The notes under the pieces were generated by a model, which did not search any database, was not told the origin of the DNA, and saw only the letters and a program-made list of their open reading frames with translations. From contig OX291551.1 in assembly GCA_946406115.1 (NCBI GenBank), positions 2,666,001 through 2,730,000 of the forward strand: 64,000 nt of DNA, in the 5' to 3' direction. Both the position numbers and the translations under genes were made by a program. Positions 44,716-57,225 of this stretch are shown here, in pieces (within the stretch, counting starts at the first letter, position 1; each line of letters opens with the position of its first letter). Source of the DNA: Apoda limacodes. Lineage: Eukaryota; Arthropoda; Insecta; Lepidoptera; Limacodidae.

Positions 44716-46777
44716 TTTATATATTATATATTGGAAAACGGCCCTTACTATTTCAATGAAATTTGATAAACGGGGTTTTTAGGACTGATCTTGTTAGATG
44801 TTGTCTTTGGAAAAACTCTATTTATACGTGAAAAGTGCGTTTTTCACGAACGTAAATCGTTCTTCCAGATACCTATAACAAATTATATAAAAATCTAATT
44901 TATGATGTAATAATATGAAATATTTCAGATATATGTAATATGTGACATGTTTTACATTATTAAATCATGCATTACACATTTTGAAAATGATTTAGCTATT
45001 TGCTAAATATGCTTTTTTTAACATTTTAGTTCTAATAATTTGAAATCTAGTTAAGTAAAAAAATCATTTTCAGTAGGTATCTAAATCAAAATATATGAAG
45101 TTAAAACCAGTGCATAATTCTTATTATCCTATTTTAAATGTAAGGACCAAGGGCATGTCAATCAGTCCGCCGCCACGACGGACATATAATTAAATACAAA
45201 ATGGACGATGTAATGACGGTAATCGAAGATAGCGGCTATTGTAACTGTCAAGGTCGACATCGTAAAATTCTATGTCTGTAAGTAAGGTCAACGCTGGCGA
45301 AAGTGCGTGGAATAGAATGGATAAAATGTGGGGTGTCGGTTTTTGACGAATGGATCGACTTGATTTGTCAATGGATAGAAGCCATTTGTAAACGTTCGAT
45401 CGGGGTCAATATTTTGAATCGAGATTGATTTAAGCTATTAATTTTTGTATTGGCATTAAAGGTGTTAATAAATTTTATGCATTGCCGTTGAGAAACTATG
45501 TTAAGTTGACAGACTTTATAAGATTAATTTTAAGTGGGTACCTCCCCCCTTCTGACATACTTCTTATAGTTTATCAAGAGCTAGTAAAAGGGGTATATTA
45601 TGTTCCTGGTGTTATATTTTATCACTTAGTACCTACTCTGTAACTGTTAATATAATAATTACGGGCCAATATATAAAGCCATCGTAGTTAAGATACAGTG
45701 GTGCGGCAACGGGCTCACCACCTCCCGAGCAGTACTAAATATGGGTAGAAGACGCTGCCTGCCACATTATCTTGTGGTTGTGTTGTCAGCCACTGGTTAC
45801 CTCACTCTGGGGAACCTGTGAAGATAAACATACTTACATGTCTTCAGTATAGCATGTGGAAATATTTGAAAAAGGCAAATTTTCAGCAGTAGGTTAATAA
45901 GAAATGTAGATGAGTAAGCTAATACAAATTTTTACAAAAATATCTTATCACAGAAAAGTATAGTGTCTAATCTGCAATGATAACTTTGGCAATTAAAGTA
46001 AGTAATGCATTTGTACATAATATCTATTTTTTTACTTTGTAATTTTTTTTTTTTTTTAAATTACAATGTGAATATATTTTATATTTAGCGGGTTAAATTA
46101 CTTGTTATATAAATAATATAGGTATATAAAATAAAAAAATATAAAATTACAATTTATTTGCCATACACCATTTTTGTAATCGATTTTTGGTAGGATGTTT
46201 TGTATGTTGCCGCATATAAGTAAGTCACTAATTTTACTGAAAAAGAGAATAAAAAAAAAAAGGCATTGAAAAAAAAAACTAAAAGTCTTACTTCATTAAA
46301 TAGCATTCTTAAGAACTTATTTAGACGCAAAAAAAAATTAAAAAAGATATTTAACACATCACTTTTATTTGAGATCCAAATTTTCAGGGTCTTCAGGTTC
46401 ATTATTTATCAAACAGTAGTCCTTCCGAAACATGTGTAGGTAGGTAACAGGTACTATTCATGTATACCGTTCGTTTCGCAAGTGCTAATACGGTTCGGCT
46501 TCGTTACGTTACGCTACTGTAATGCATTTGTGAGAACCCTATTCGAATGTTATTCTGGTACACCAGTATACCTGATCTACCAGTAACAGAGCAGCGATGG
46601 TATTCGTAACGAACCGTAGACCGTTAAAAGTCTAACTTATCTACTATAAATAATTCAATAAAAAATCGGGCATGTACTTCCATACTATTTACGAACACAC
46701 AAAGAAATTTGTCTCAAAGCGGTAACCTATCCAATGACCAATGACCTAGGCAATGATAGTTAAGTGAAGTGGGCAAC
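44716..46777. other. No assigned gene
   Basis: Mostly AT-rich. At about 45670-45821 a GC-richer segment has an open frame of about 50 codons (IQWCGNGLTTSRAVLNMGRR) without recognisable identity. It may be a fragment of an unknown repeat. Confidence 0.35.
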
Positions 46778-47255
46778 GAGTAGATTCCCCGGTCACGGTC
46801 GTAAAACTATTGCTAGGCGGCCTCGGCACGTACTAACGTCCCCAGATGACGATCTCGCTGTCTTTGTGATTAGTATCTACGACCTCCCCGAATAGGGCCT
46901 CCCTCCAAACACGACGCCGACGTTCCCGGGTTCGTCGGCGCCCACAAGGATACACTAGGTATCAAAGAGTGCCGGGGCGCTTCTCGCCCCCACTCAATCG
47001 CAATCGTACCCGCGTAACGGAACTCCCCTCCTGGTGACTCACCTTCGGGTTCGAGACTCACGCCGGTCGAAGGGACGACCCCGAGAGCGACAACCCAAGC
47101 CGAGGCTTCCCCCGCGGGGAGCCCTTGAGCGTTGGGCGCTATATGGGCTGAGGCTCCTTCAGAGTCTCGCCCCAAAAGTCCGGTGAAGCAGTAATGGCTG
47201 CAACAGCCAACTGCATAGTCAGCTCAGAAAAAAAAAAAAAAAAAAAGAGTAGATT
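46778..47255 (+). mobile_element. GC-rich retroposed sequence with poly-A and 9-bp duplication
   Basis: A 460-bp body (46787-47246) much richer in GC than its flanks ends in an 18-A tail at 47229-47246. GAGTAGATT occurs directly before it (46778-46786) and directly after the A tail (47247-47255), the target duplication expected from LINE-driven insertion. The body includes GCTTCTCGCCCCCACTCAAT and CGGGTTCGAGACTCACGCCG. It is probably the 5'-truncated 3' UTR of a different non-LTR element; a retroposed cellular RNA is the alternative. The 101-codon minus-strand frame at 46870-47175 is a by-product of GC content. Confidence 0.8.
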
Positions 47256-47399
47256 TCTCTTTATATACTGGACTATTTTTACTAAATAGCGTTTATATGG
47301 TAATTTTAAATGATAATGGCCAGAGCCCGTCTCACACTTGGCTGGTTTATTTTATTTATTATATTTTGATTTTATTTGTTGCTATGCTTTAGAGCTCAC

Positions 47400-47612
47400 A
47401 CTATAATCACTGTCAGTTTGAATCTTGCATATGTAATACTTTTTTAAACGATAGAGCCAAAACAATATAACGAATTTGTTGTAGTTTTTGTGACATTCTC
47501 AGAAAATTACAGCCTGTGACAATACAAAAGATAGAGCGCTTTAAAGGTCGGACAGAAGACAGCGTAGGCTCGGTAATAGGGCTGGCACCCGTTGGGCCAG
47601 AACCCAAAACCA
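47400..47612 (-). repeat. GGTTCC-type dispersed repeat, inverted
   Basis: GGACAGAAGACAGCGTAGGC, TCGGTAATAGGGCTGGCACC and GTTGGGCCAGAACCCAAAA follow the inverted block order of the TTAGGGTTCCGTA family. The 5' portion is approximate. Confidence 0.55.
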
Positions 47613-48897
47613 TTTTTAATTCCATTCACATACTTATATTTTTTTAAATCTTCAAACACACAGCTACGCGTAACGATAAATGATGTAATATATTGTTTAT
47701 ATTTACGTGCGCTACAAATGAATATTATTAATTACTGGCGCTGAGTCGGAGAAAGGTAAAACATTGACGGCGCGCAACGTGGGCACTACTGGCGCATTTT
47801 GCAACCGATGCACGACTAGATACGGCGACACAGTTGTCGGCAATGCCTCACCAAACTGATCACATCTAGATGTTATATAACGCGTAGATAAATGTATGCA
47901 AACAACAAAAAATAACTTACTTATGTAGATTTAAATTTGAGATACAATCTTCGATACTATATTTTGTCGGTCGCTTTAACCCGGTTGTAAAGTCTATTAC
48001 ATTTTAATAATGTAATTGACAATTCAAAAGTGCTATTTAAAAGTCTAACTTGAAAGAAAAAGGTTAAGTATTTCTATGAGTTTGTATGATGCATAGTTAA
48101 GTACATAATAAGGTTTTATGTCGGAGACCTAACCACCATAAACTAAAAACAAAACCCAACTGAGACACAAACAAAATTAGATTTGCCACTTCATACTTAC
48201 ATGGGTGTCAAAAACTTAAGAAAGCTATTAAGGGCTTCCTGCCTATACTGAAACAGAATGACGAGACCTAAGACTTGCTTCCTCAAATACTTTCGCCATT
48301 ACTTATCGCCCAAATCGGAACATTCTATCAAAAACTTATTCCAACGCGCAACAGACAACATTTCCTCAGCATTCCCTGTTATCGACTGTACCCTGTTATC
48401 GACATAGCTGTAAAACTTGCCCAATGGTCAATCAAAATTGAGACATATTCGCATCATTCATTCATTCAGCTCCCAGTACATATTGTAAAACGGGTTGTTG
48501 TGTTAACCTACTTGTACTTGAATGCCGTCATCGCACCGCATTCTATGTAAGTAGGTTACACTATCAACCCTCTACTCATAAGGATGAATAATCTATTGAC
48601 TTCGTTAAAAACGATTCACATAAATCCCAATTCTAATTCCAAGTCATAACCAAGAATTTAACTATTGTTTTACAACACATTTCACACATCATTTTCACCA
48701 TCTATTCCGGATATAGATCTACGCACATTTGAATCTTCTTGTTGGGCGCTTTTTATAGCGGTGGTCTTAACCAATTTCACTTACCAAATTATACATTAAT
48801 TATCTTTACCACCATCCAATCTTTCAAAAATCATTATAATTTATAACGAACAGATGCAGGCTTGTTCACACAAAACTCTCTTTCTCGATGGTAAAAA
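47613..48897. other. No gene seen
   Basis: 47740-47850 is GC-richer. A 91-codon frame at 48275-48550 opens on a non-ATG codon and has no recognisable domain. Confidence 0.4.
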
Positions 48898-48961
48898 CCA
48901 CTTACCATCAGGCGGACCGCAAGCTTGTTTGCCACCTTAGTAGTAAAAAAAAAAAAAAAAA
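48898..48961 (+). mobile_element. LINE 3' end
   Basis: CCACTTACCATCAGGCGGAC, then GCAAGCTTGTTTGCCACC and poly-A to 48961. About 64 bp, a very short 5'-truncated insertion. Confidence 0.88.
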
Positions 48962-49989
48962 GTACCCAGCGGTAGTGGATATGTTTTTTAATAATAGCAA
49001 TGTTTATAAAACTGTCAACATACCGATGTAGGTCTATGATAATCTATATTTTATGTTATGTATGACTGAAGACGCTTAAATAAATTAACTGTGTTTTTAT
49101 TTAAATTAATATATATTTGTTTTTATATATATTCATTCAAAATAAAAAAAACAATACCTAATATGAATGAATTTTACGATCAAACCCCGCCATGTCATCT
49201 ACTTCATAAGTGTTTTTGATATAAATCTATGAGTGTAGGTAGATAGATTGATAGATAAGACGGATAATAACATTGATGCCTGTGGTTGTGTAAATTGTAC
49301 GATATTACACTTACAAGTTAAAAAGCTCCGCTTATTTTGATTTGCCACATTACTTAACACAAATAATGCAATCGGGAGTTTTTTTATAAGTAGCCAATGA
49401 TTTATTTGAAAGTACTAGTGCCTTAAATACATGTATGTTTCTTTTTTAAGATATCGTTCAGTTATTTGATGAAATTGTTAACACGTATTTTAATAGATCC
49501 AGGCTGTGTAATAGATTTATTAAATTTTCTTTAGTTATTACTTTTACTCTGTGACCTTTATATTCAAGAATGTTAATTGCATTGCTGAAATTAATCTAAT
49601 TCCTTTGTACATCCACCTAACTAATTCACAATCGATTTAAAGCCCAATTCAACAACGAATTATGATGTCAATCGATGAAACGTAAAAAACGATTACAATC
49701 GTTACCACATCGAATAGTGCGATCCGTTACCGATAATCACCGAGCAATCGAAGTCAATCGAAACACTAACATCGCGAGCGCGGCGTCACAGTTAACATAC
49801 ATGACAGTAACCTAACTACATAAAATTTTCACAATAACAGAATTTCATAATAATATTCTATAAATTTATTTTAAGGAAGTTATTATCTCTAACTAGACCA
49901 TGATATTTTAAAGGTTTTAGGTTTTAAACACCTGGACGTGCAATTTTTAAACTAATTTTGTTACATTACATAGCCAATTTATATAGAGG
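48962..49989. other. No gene seen
   Basis: AT-rich. Around 49620-49780 AATCGA-type motifs recur (CAATCGATGAAACG, GCAATCGAAGTCAATCGAAA) without forming a regular array. Confidence 0.4.
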
Positions 49990-50180
49990 GCACTCTTGCA
50001 TTATTATCATTATATCAGCTCACTGCACCTCCTCCACGGCCACTTCTCGCAGTTTTGCATCCAGCTACTACCCGCTATCTTCTTAAAGTTATCTGTCCAA
50101 CGGGCTGAGGGCGTCCTACACTTCGTTTTCCAATACGCTGTCATCGCTCTAGGACACGTCTGCTTTAGAACAGGACACTT
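49990..50180 (+). repeat. RTE-type LINE 3' UTR fragment
   Basis: ATTATTATCATTATATCAGC, CAACGGGCTGAGGGCGTCCT and CAATACGCTGTCATCGCTCT follow the block order of lepidopteran RTE 3' UTRs (CATCATCATCAGCC, GGGGGTCGTCC, GGTCGCCATTC, ACACGTCTGC). No coding capacity. The 69-codon frame across it is not a gene. Confidence 0.5.
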
Positions 50181-53100
50181 GCTAACCTATAAAGATGTAT
50201 TTTAAACATTTAAAACATGTAGCAAGCTCTTCAGAGACCTTGATTCTAAAATGTTTTTGAGTAAAGAAATGCAAACTGAAAATCTTAGAATACAGTACCA
50301 AAATCTTAATAGATATCACAGAAATAAACAATAGGGTCGATTTGGATACTAACACCTTCACAACGTAGCAACACTTCATTCTCCATCTGATATCTGACAC
50401 TTCCTTTTTTGTCGTTACATACGTCAAACTGTTATTTGTTTGTATGAAATTACTAAAGAAAAATGTTTACTGGTCATAATATACAATTCTCAAGCTAGTA
50501 TAGTTACAACAGGCAGTAAGGATACCTAGTTATCGACCGAAGACCTAATATTAGGCACAGTTACCTTACTGACCATCAATAACTTAACTGTGACATCGAT
50601 ATATTGTGTATACTTACATACAATAGCGATCGATATCATTACAGATAGGTAAGTTTCGAAACGCAGCTTCATTAATAACACTATTTCTTTCGTTGTTGAT
50701 CGCGGTGTCGCAAATCCCTACGATCGTGACCAACGAGTTAATCTGAAGAGCTTTGATCTACTTCATCTATCAATCTAGTTTAGTCTGTAATTTTAAAATA
50801 CCATCAAAACAACAGTGACGTAACCAACGCATCGATACAATAATCCGGTATCAATCGGAATCAATGGATCTTTGATACCTAAATAAGATTGGCAACGAAA
50901 TCTGTAACTAAATAGTTTGACTCATTAAATGTTGTCGTTTTTTACATGATCTTATAAAATAAGGTTTTCGGTACCGGAGAGTGACACGAGCCTACATCAC
51001 TAACCTGACATATATTTGTCAGATGCATTTGAGTGTCATGTCGCTCACCTGACCCTCTTTCTCTCGGAAGAGATTGCTACGGGCAGTATAATATTTTTAG
51101 ATTTTGCCTAATCCAATAAGATAATTGAGAAGATAAATTTGACAACATCTTCAGTGTTGAAAAGATCAGATAATTGTGGTTTTTTTTTCATTTTAGTACT
51201 GTTACATCGCATGTATTATATTTCTAATTTGCTGGTAACTGAACTCTCAATTAACTATCACTCTAAAATTTACAGCCACAGAGAAAAAAAATCTGCCTGA
51301 TCATCTTGTCCAATAAAATATAGCTTATGATAAAATAAATTCAAATTAGTTTCATAAGTTATCATCACTTTCTCTTGCTACACAAAGTGCGACGTCATGT
51401 TTAGTGTGTCATGCCGTGTCACGTCACGTTACTAGACGTCACACATCGCGCGGTGCGCACTGCACATGCATAATTTCGACTTGGCGTTAGAATGTTTTAG
51501 AAGAAGATTATCCGCTATTACCAACGATAGTATGATATTTGTGTTAAGGTTAAGGACAACTCACCTACCTATAGTCGCTTTGGTGTCTCAACTCCCAGAT
51601 ACCAATATACAAATGTCGCAATTTAGACAGAAGGTGAAACACGATTTGATTACAGTTATTTATTTGTCATTTGTCTTGTGTGTATATGTATGTATATTTT
51701 AAGTATAATAAGTCCTAGAGAGGACGTAAGTCGTATGATAGCCTCGTATTTTGTTAGTATAGCTGTTAGTTGTACCTAGTGTCCGACCGAATTGAATCTT
51801 TTTTAGCTGTACCAAAGGTATCATAAGTACTTAGAAATCCTAGAATACTGTCCAATAAAATCTATACCTCTAAATCTATACCTATAGCGGATGATACACA
51901 ATTTACGAATTTTTATCTGAACCGGCTTAGCCTAAAATTATTTTTTAATAAGAACGATCATAATAAATATATCAATTTTATATAAAAAACAAGCTGTACT
52001 ATGAAGTTTTTATAGCGCAAAGTTGTATATTATTAACCTTTCTTAAAAACTGGGCTATTGAATGCAAAAAGATTTTTTTAAATGCAACAGGTAGTTCCAT
52101 CACTTATCACTATCAAATAAAAAAACTCTAGCTTTATTAAATTAGTACCAGCTGACGTGTTCTGCCCTTCTGACTTTTTATTTGAGCTCCAAAGGGTCGC
52201 AGCGTGATCTTTATTAGCGCGCAAACCAATTTCAACTAAGCATGCAATATTTTTATTTTAGCCGAAGGTGGCCGAAGCCGAAGCTTCACTTGGAATGCAC
52301 ACCAGCAATCCTATTGCGAACAGCCTCGAATGTGCTTCGGAAATTTGAGAGAAAAATGTACGGTTTCTGTAATTCTAACGTTGTGTATGTAAATGTACTA
52401 TAAATCATTAGATAATTTCATATACATTACTATGAGATATATGTGTTATATACTTCTTAAGTAATTTATACCGTAATGACGCCTTTAAACTTTAAATTTT
52501 TTGTATGGAATTTAACGTTATTTCCGTTTTGTAGTCACATTTATTGACTTTTTGCTACAACTTAGAGTCTTTGCACTAGATAACAATCTATTCTAATTTT
52601 TTAACCAACTTTCATTATAAGCAAATGCAAAACACGCTTTAAAAATTTGCACAAGTGTTGAAACAACGGTAACTTCCAGATTTTTTATTGCATAAATACA
52701 ATAAATGAAAATCATTCAGTAAGGTAATGCACTAGACAAAAGCAAGTTTTATAACATATATTTTTTTCAATGCTTTAGATGCTATAGTTTAGCCACAAAA
52801 TTTGCACAAAAACGGCGTATTTTCGCGGTCTAGCCTATACAACTGGGTTTGTTGTTTGTATGTTGTTTTTTTTTGTTAAAAAAAACCTTCTTCGTTTATA
52901 AATACTGATAACTTTATGGTAAGACAGGTAATCTGTATCAGGGAAGCGAGATGTATGGACATCATAAGGATATGGTCAGTGAATAACCTAAAGTAAGACA
53001 TATAGGTACATAAATAATATCATACAAAATCATTTTAAAATTCATATTTTAACAATAAATTAAAAATATTACATTAAAAATTGGTTCGGTAGCAAGTACC

Positions 53101-54737
53101 GCACGAGCAACTTTCTCTTAACAATATTTTATGCGACTTTAAAAAAACGGTTTGTTAGCGCTAAAAATAAACTGCTGGACCGATTTTGTTTAAACTCTTT
53201 TCAGGTCTAAGTCATGACGTGACGTATCGATTAATATGGTTGTTGAGATATCGTGGATCAAAAGAAAAACAACATACATACACATACACACAGACATCAC
53301 TCTAAAAATGATGGCAAACGATGCCACAGGTCTGCAATATTAAGAAAACGCAAATTTAGCGATTTCGATTTTCGCACCTATTATAATAACTTCCCTCTAG
53401 AGAAGTTAATAAATTTAAAAAATCAAAAATCCTTGCATCAATTAATAGGTAATCTAAGCTATTCAAAATGTTACTAATTATTTCGTTATTCATATAAAAA
53501 TCTTCAATGATTAGTATGCTTTGTCAACTAAAAAGCATGTCCAAAAACAAATGAAATGACAAAACATTCGAACAAGATAGTTGCATTGATTTACTAGAAA
53601 TATGAGTATAATATCCTTTTTTACCATTTGACCTTGACCTTGAAAACAAATAGAAATACTTTATCTGATGATGGTACACGTATTAACACATGTACAATTT
53701 GGTCTACAGGAACTTTTCCTTCAAAATAAATCATTTTAAATTTTATTTCGTAATGAAGTTTAGTAACTGAAATTCGCACAATCTAAAATTAATTAACAAC
53801 CTCAATAACAACTGGCTCAATCGTTAAAACCGGGACATTTTTCACGTACAATATAATGTCTACTTTGGTATATACACATGGATGTGACTATAAACTAGAC
53901 CATGAAAAATTTTAAAACTACATATACGGTATTAGATTTTCCCAATACTGAAGATGTTTAAAATTCTGTTTCTGAATTGACTGACGTCAAGTTTCGTACT
54001 GTATTTATAATTCCTATCATGTTGTCAGTTTCTGAAAGTGGTTCAGATGACGTCATCTACAGCCTTGTCTTTACTTTAACCATCAATGTATCTATACAAC
54101 TAATCTATGACACAATATTCTACCAATCAGTTCCCTTCTGTTGTGTCAATCCCGCTTTTAGGTCACGGGGCGCGCAGCGACGTTCAAGAGCTAACACACC
54201 TCAGTGTCTCTTTATATCTTTCTCTCTCACCTTTTCAGTTCTCCATTCTGTCTCTTCTCGTGAAAATAAAAAAATAAGATTTGATGAATGAGAGAAATTG
54301 AAAAATTATATGTATTCTTCGGTTGGTTAGGTAATAACGACTTTGTCCAATATCAAGTTTCTTGCCAGCAATACTCGGCAACTAGTTTGAACTCAACATC
54401 GCGATCGGCATGCAACCGGCATGCGACCGGCCCGGGGGACATGAGGCGTGCTGACTTAGGTAATTAGGTGTCGAATTGTATCGGTTCCAGTTCTATTACA
54501 TCAGTTTGATATATAAGTGTACGTTTAAAGTAAACTTTTGTAAGTTTAGCAAATCATGCAGAGAGATAAATATGTTTTGAAAGAATTTTTCGGGATTTCG
54601 TTTCAATAAATTTCCCTCTTCTTTAAAATTTTCAATTTCTAAACTAAACTGCCTAAGTTGTTTTTTTACACACCGTTTAGTACCTGCAGAAGGCAAGAAG
54701 GGAGTTCCTTATTTTTGATAATGTAAAATGTTGTAGA
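50181..54737. other. No gene; minor hairpins and repeat ends
   Basis: Long AT-rich stretch. 50596-50635 contains an imperfect hairpin with ATCGAT ends, and 51037-51056 CTGACA...TGTCAG. At 52129-52167 the end CTTTATTAAATTAGTA of one repeat is followed by CCAGCTGACGTGTTCTGCCC, which resembles the start of the 32486 repeat. At 54150-54190 and 54400-54450 there are GC-rich patches. No exon recognised. Confidence 0.4.
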
Positions 54738-54794
54738 TTAGGGTTCCGTATTAATGTAAATGTATACTAGCACTTCGCCGCGACTTTGTTTGCG
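54738..54794 (+). repeat. Two repeat heads side by side
   Basis: TTAGGGTTCCGTA at 54738-54750 is the start of the GGTTCC-type repeat. ACTAGCACTTCGCCGCGACT and TTGTTTGCG at 54766-54794 are the start of the CCCGCGACTTCG-type repeat. Both are truncated here. Confidence 0.55.
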
Positions 54795-54926
54795 TAAGTA
54801 CCTACTGGATCTCTGTACGTTTCAGATTTAAACATAGCCTATTTGCGTTAAGCTCGCCATTGTACACATGTCTTTGTAGAAAGATTAAATAAATTAATAA
54901 ATGTGTAATAATAAACATTGTAACTT

Positions 54927-55352
54927 TTTTTTTATACCACTAAGGTGGCAAACAATCTTACGGTCCGCCTGATGGTAAGCGGTAACCGTAGCCTATGGAC
55001 GCTTGCAACACCAGGGGTATCACTCGCGCGTTGCCGACCCTTCAGAAATCTAATAACTTCTTTCTTGAAGAACTCCATACTGTAGTCCTAGGAGAAAACC
55101 TTGGCAGGGAGCTCATTCCACAACTTATGCGTTCGCGGGAGGAAGTTTCTCTGAAACCGCACTGTACGCGACCATTTAGGTTCTAAAGTGTGAGAATGAA
55201 TTCCCTGCCGATGGCGAGCGGTGCGATGGTAGAAAGTAGCCGTGGGCCTCATTTCGAACAATTCCTCAGAACACAACCCATTGTACAAGCGGTAGAACAC
55301 ACACAGGGAGGCAAAGTCTCTCCTCAGACTTATGGGCTCGATACCGCAAGTT
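54927..55352 (-). mobile_element. LINE 3' fragment, well preserved
   Basis: Poly-T from 54927, then the inverted 3' UTR and C-terminal coding part. The minus-strand frame at 55300-55088 reads FYRLYNGLCSEELFEMRPT, HRTARHRQGIHSHTLEPKWS and FQRNFLPRTHKLWNELPAKV, the best-preserved C-terminus of the family in the window. It is truncated where RRDFASLCV begins (near 55352). Confidence 0.93.
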
Positions 55353-55628
55353 AACTGTAAGAGAACTATAAAAATTCACCTAATTCCTATTCTAGCTAAA
55401 ATATGTAATGTACAGGGAAAGTTTACGTTTGTTCATTAACCATTTCTGATGTTTCGTTGACTATAACCCGTCTGCTGCTTTCATACTTGACCTGATAGTA
55501 TATTGTTAGTCCTACGGGCTTTATGACCCCGGGCAATGTTAATCGCCATATGGGCACATTCTATGCAGTAGGTAATTGCCATTACGCAAGACTGTGGGAT
55601 TGGCGATATCACGCTCGCCCGTGCCATA

Positions 55629-55698
55629 CTGTGACACTGGGTTACTGGCACGTTGCTATACTGTGGCACTGGGTTACTGGCACGTTGCTATACTGTGG
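55629..55698. repeat. 32-bp tandem duplication
   Basis: Two near-identical 32-bp units (55629-55660 and 55661-55692), CTGTGGCACTGGGTTACTGG followed by CACGTTGCTATA, plus the first 6 bp of a third. Confidence 0.9.
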
Positions 55699-57225
55699 AC
55701 TAGTTAGCCTTTAATTGTAACTTTGTTTGATAAAAGAAGCTGCTTTTGATATTCAAGCAATTAATCTAAATTACGTAAACTTATTTCAACTCCATAAATT
55801 TTAATTCAAATATAGTAGAATCTTTATCGTGATACGTAGATACTTAAGAGGATCATGTTACGCTTCGGTCATAATTATAATTATTTTTTTTAATAACTCC
55901 TTTAGGCTGAAAAGTTTTTAACAAACTAATCATGTAAAAGTAACTAATTTTGCTTTAGAACTCCGGAAACTAAGTTAGTAAATTTTGATTTTATTTGTTT
56001 GGACAGTAGAAGGGTAGAACAATAACAAAAATACTTTTGAACTTTCAACGTCTACTAGGTGCTAATGTTATTACCACAGAGTACTTACCTTAGGGTAAAT
56101 ACCATATAGGGTAAATACCTACAAACGTTATTTAAAGTACTACGAAGCGACGAAAATGAAATAATTTTATTATGTATTATGTTTAATTAAGTACAAAAAC
56201 AATTATAAAAATGAATTGACACCAATTTACTTATTACACTGAACTTATATACTTATTAATTGACCTTTATTTAAGAATAAAATAGCACTAACAGCTGTTT
56301 CCCACTGTTTCAACGTTCAATTAAAAATGTTACACAAATCGAATATCATCCCTATTCGTCCCATGTAGTTTTGACCATAATGTAATCTATTTCCCTGATA
56401 AATTTTATCGTATTCGGCTCAACAGTGTATCCAATAAAAGGTAAAATCAGGATAGATAGAAAATAAAAACTTGTATTTTGCAGTGGGATATGGGGCGCAT
56501 TATGCAATGGGTTATGGGGCTCGATTTTAAATAGATGTTAAAAATAAGAAAGATCATTTTAAATTTATGTAACACAAATTTATGTGTTAAGTACATTTTT
56601 TTATTCTCGATTCCGCAGTATCGTACTGAGCGAGTTCGTATAAGCATTGCGACAAAAAAAACGTCTTAAATAATTTTCACTTACAATTAGTACCCATACC
56701 AGATAATCGCAATCGTCTCAGTCTCAGGAGACAAAGAGTCCTCAAGCTGATTATTTTGCAACCTCTAGATGCCAAACGACATTTCGTCAACAATAGCTCG
56801 TTAGATCGTGATCTATTTATCAAGCTGTCACGGCCGGCCTTCCAACTAATGGTCAAGCTATCGTCAAAATGATCTTATTTGCAATCCACCTACGACCATA
56901 ATACGACTATCAAGGTTAATGATAGAGCCACTAACTATCCGACCGTAATAACTCATATTTATGCCTCAATAATTTCTCTTCGACCTTTATGTGACCCTAA
57001 TACACCAGCAGTTGAGTTTTTTTTAAATATGTAGTTGGTGGGTTTAAAAAAGTTTAGACCGAGCTTTGGAACACTAAAAAAAAATAAGTATCTACCTACA
57101 TACGGGAATTGGTTATTTTGCGGGTGAAACCGTAGAGTCTGACTAGTTAAGTATATAAGTAATAATTGTATATGAAACGCTTGACTTTTACGCAAAACTT
57201 GTACTAGTTTCAGTTACATTTATTC
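55699..57225. other. No gene seen
   Basis: AT-rich. 56700-56950 is slightly GC-richer, but every frame is interrupted. No transposon recognised. Confidence 0.45.

Noticed and set aside
46870..47175. 101-codon minus-strand protein
   Set aside because: It lies inside a GC-rich retroposed unit whose poly-A and target duplication show plus orientation; the frame is a composition artefact.
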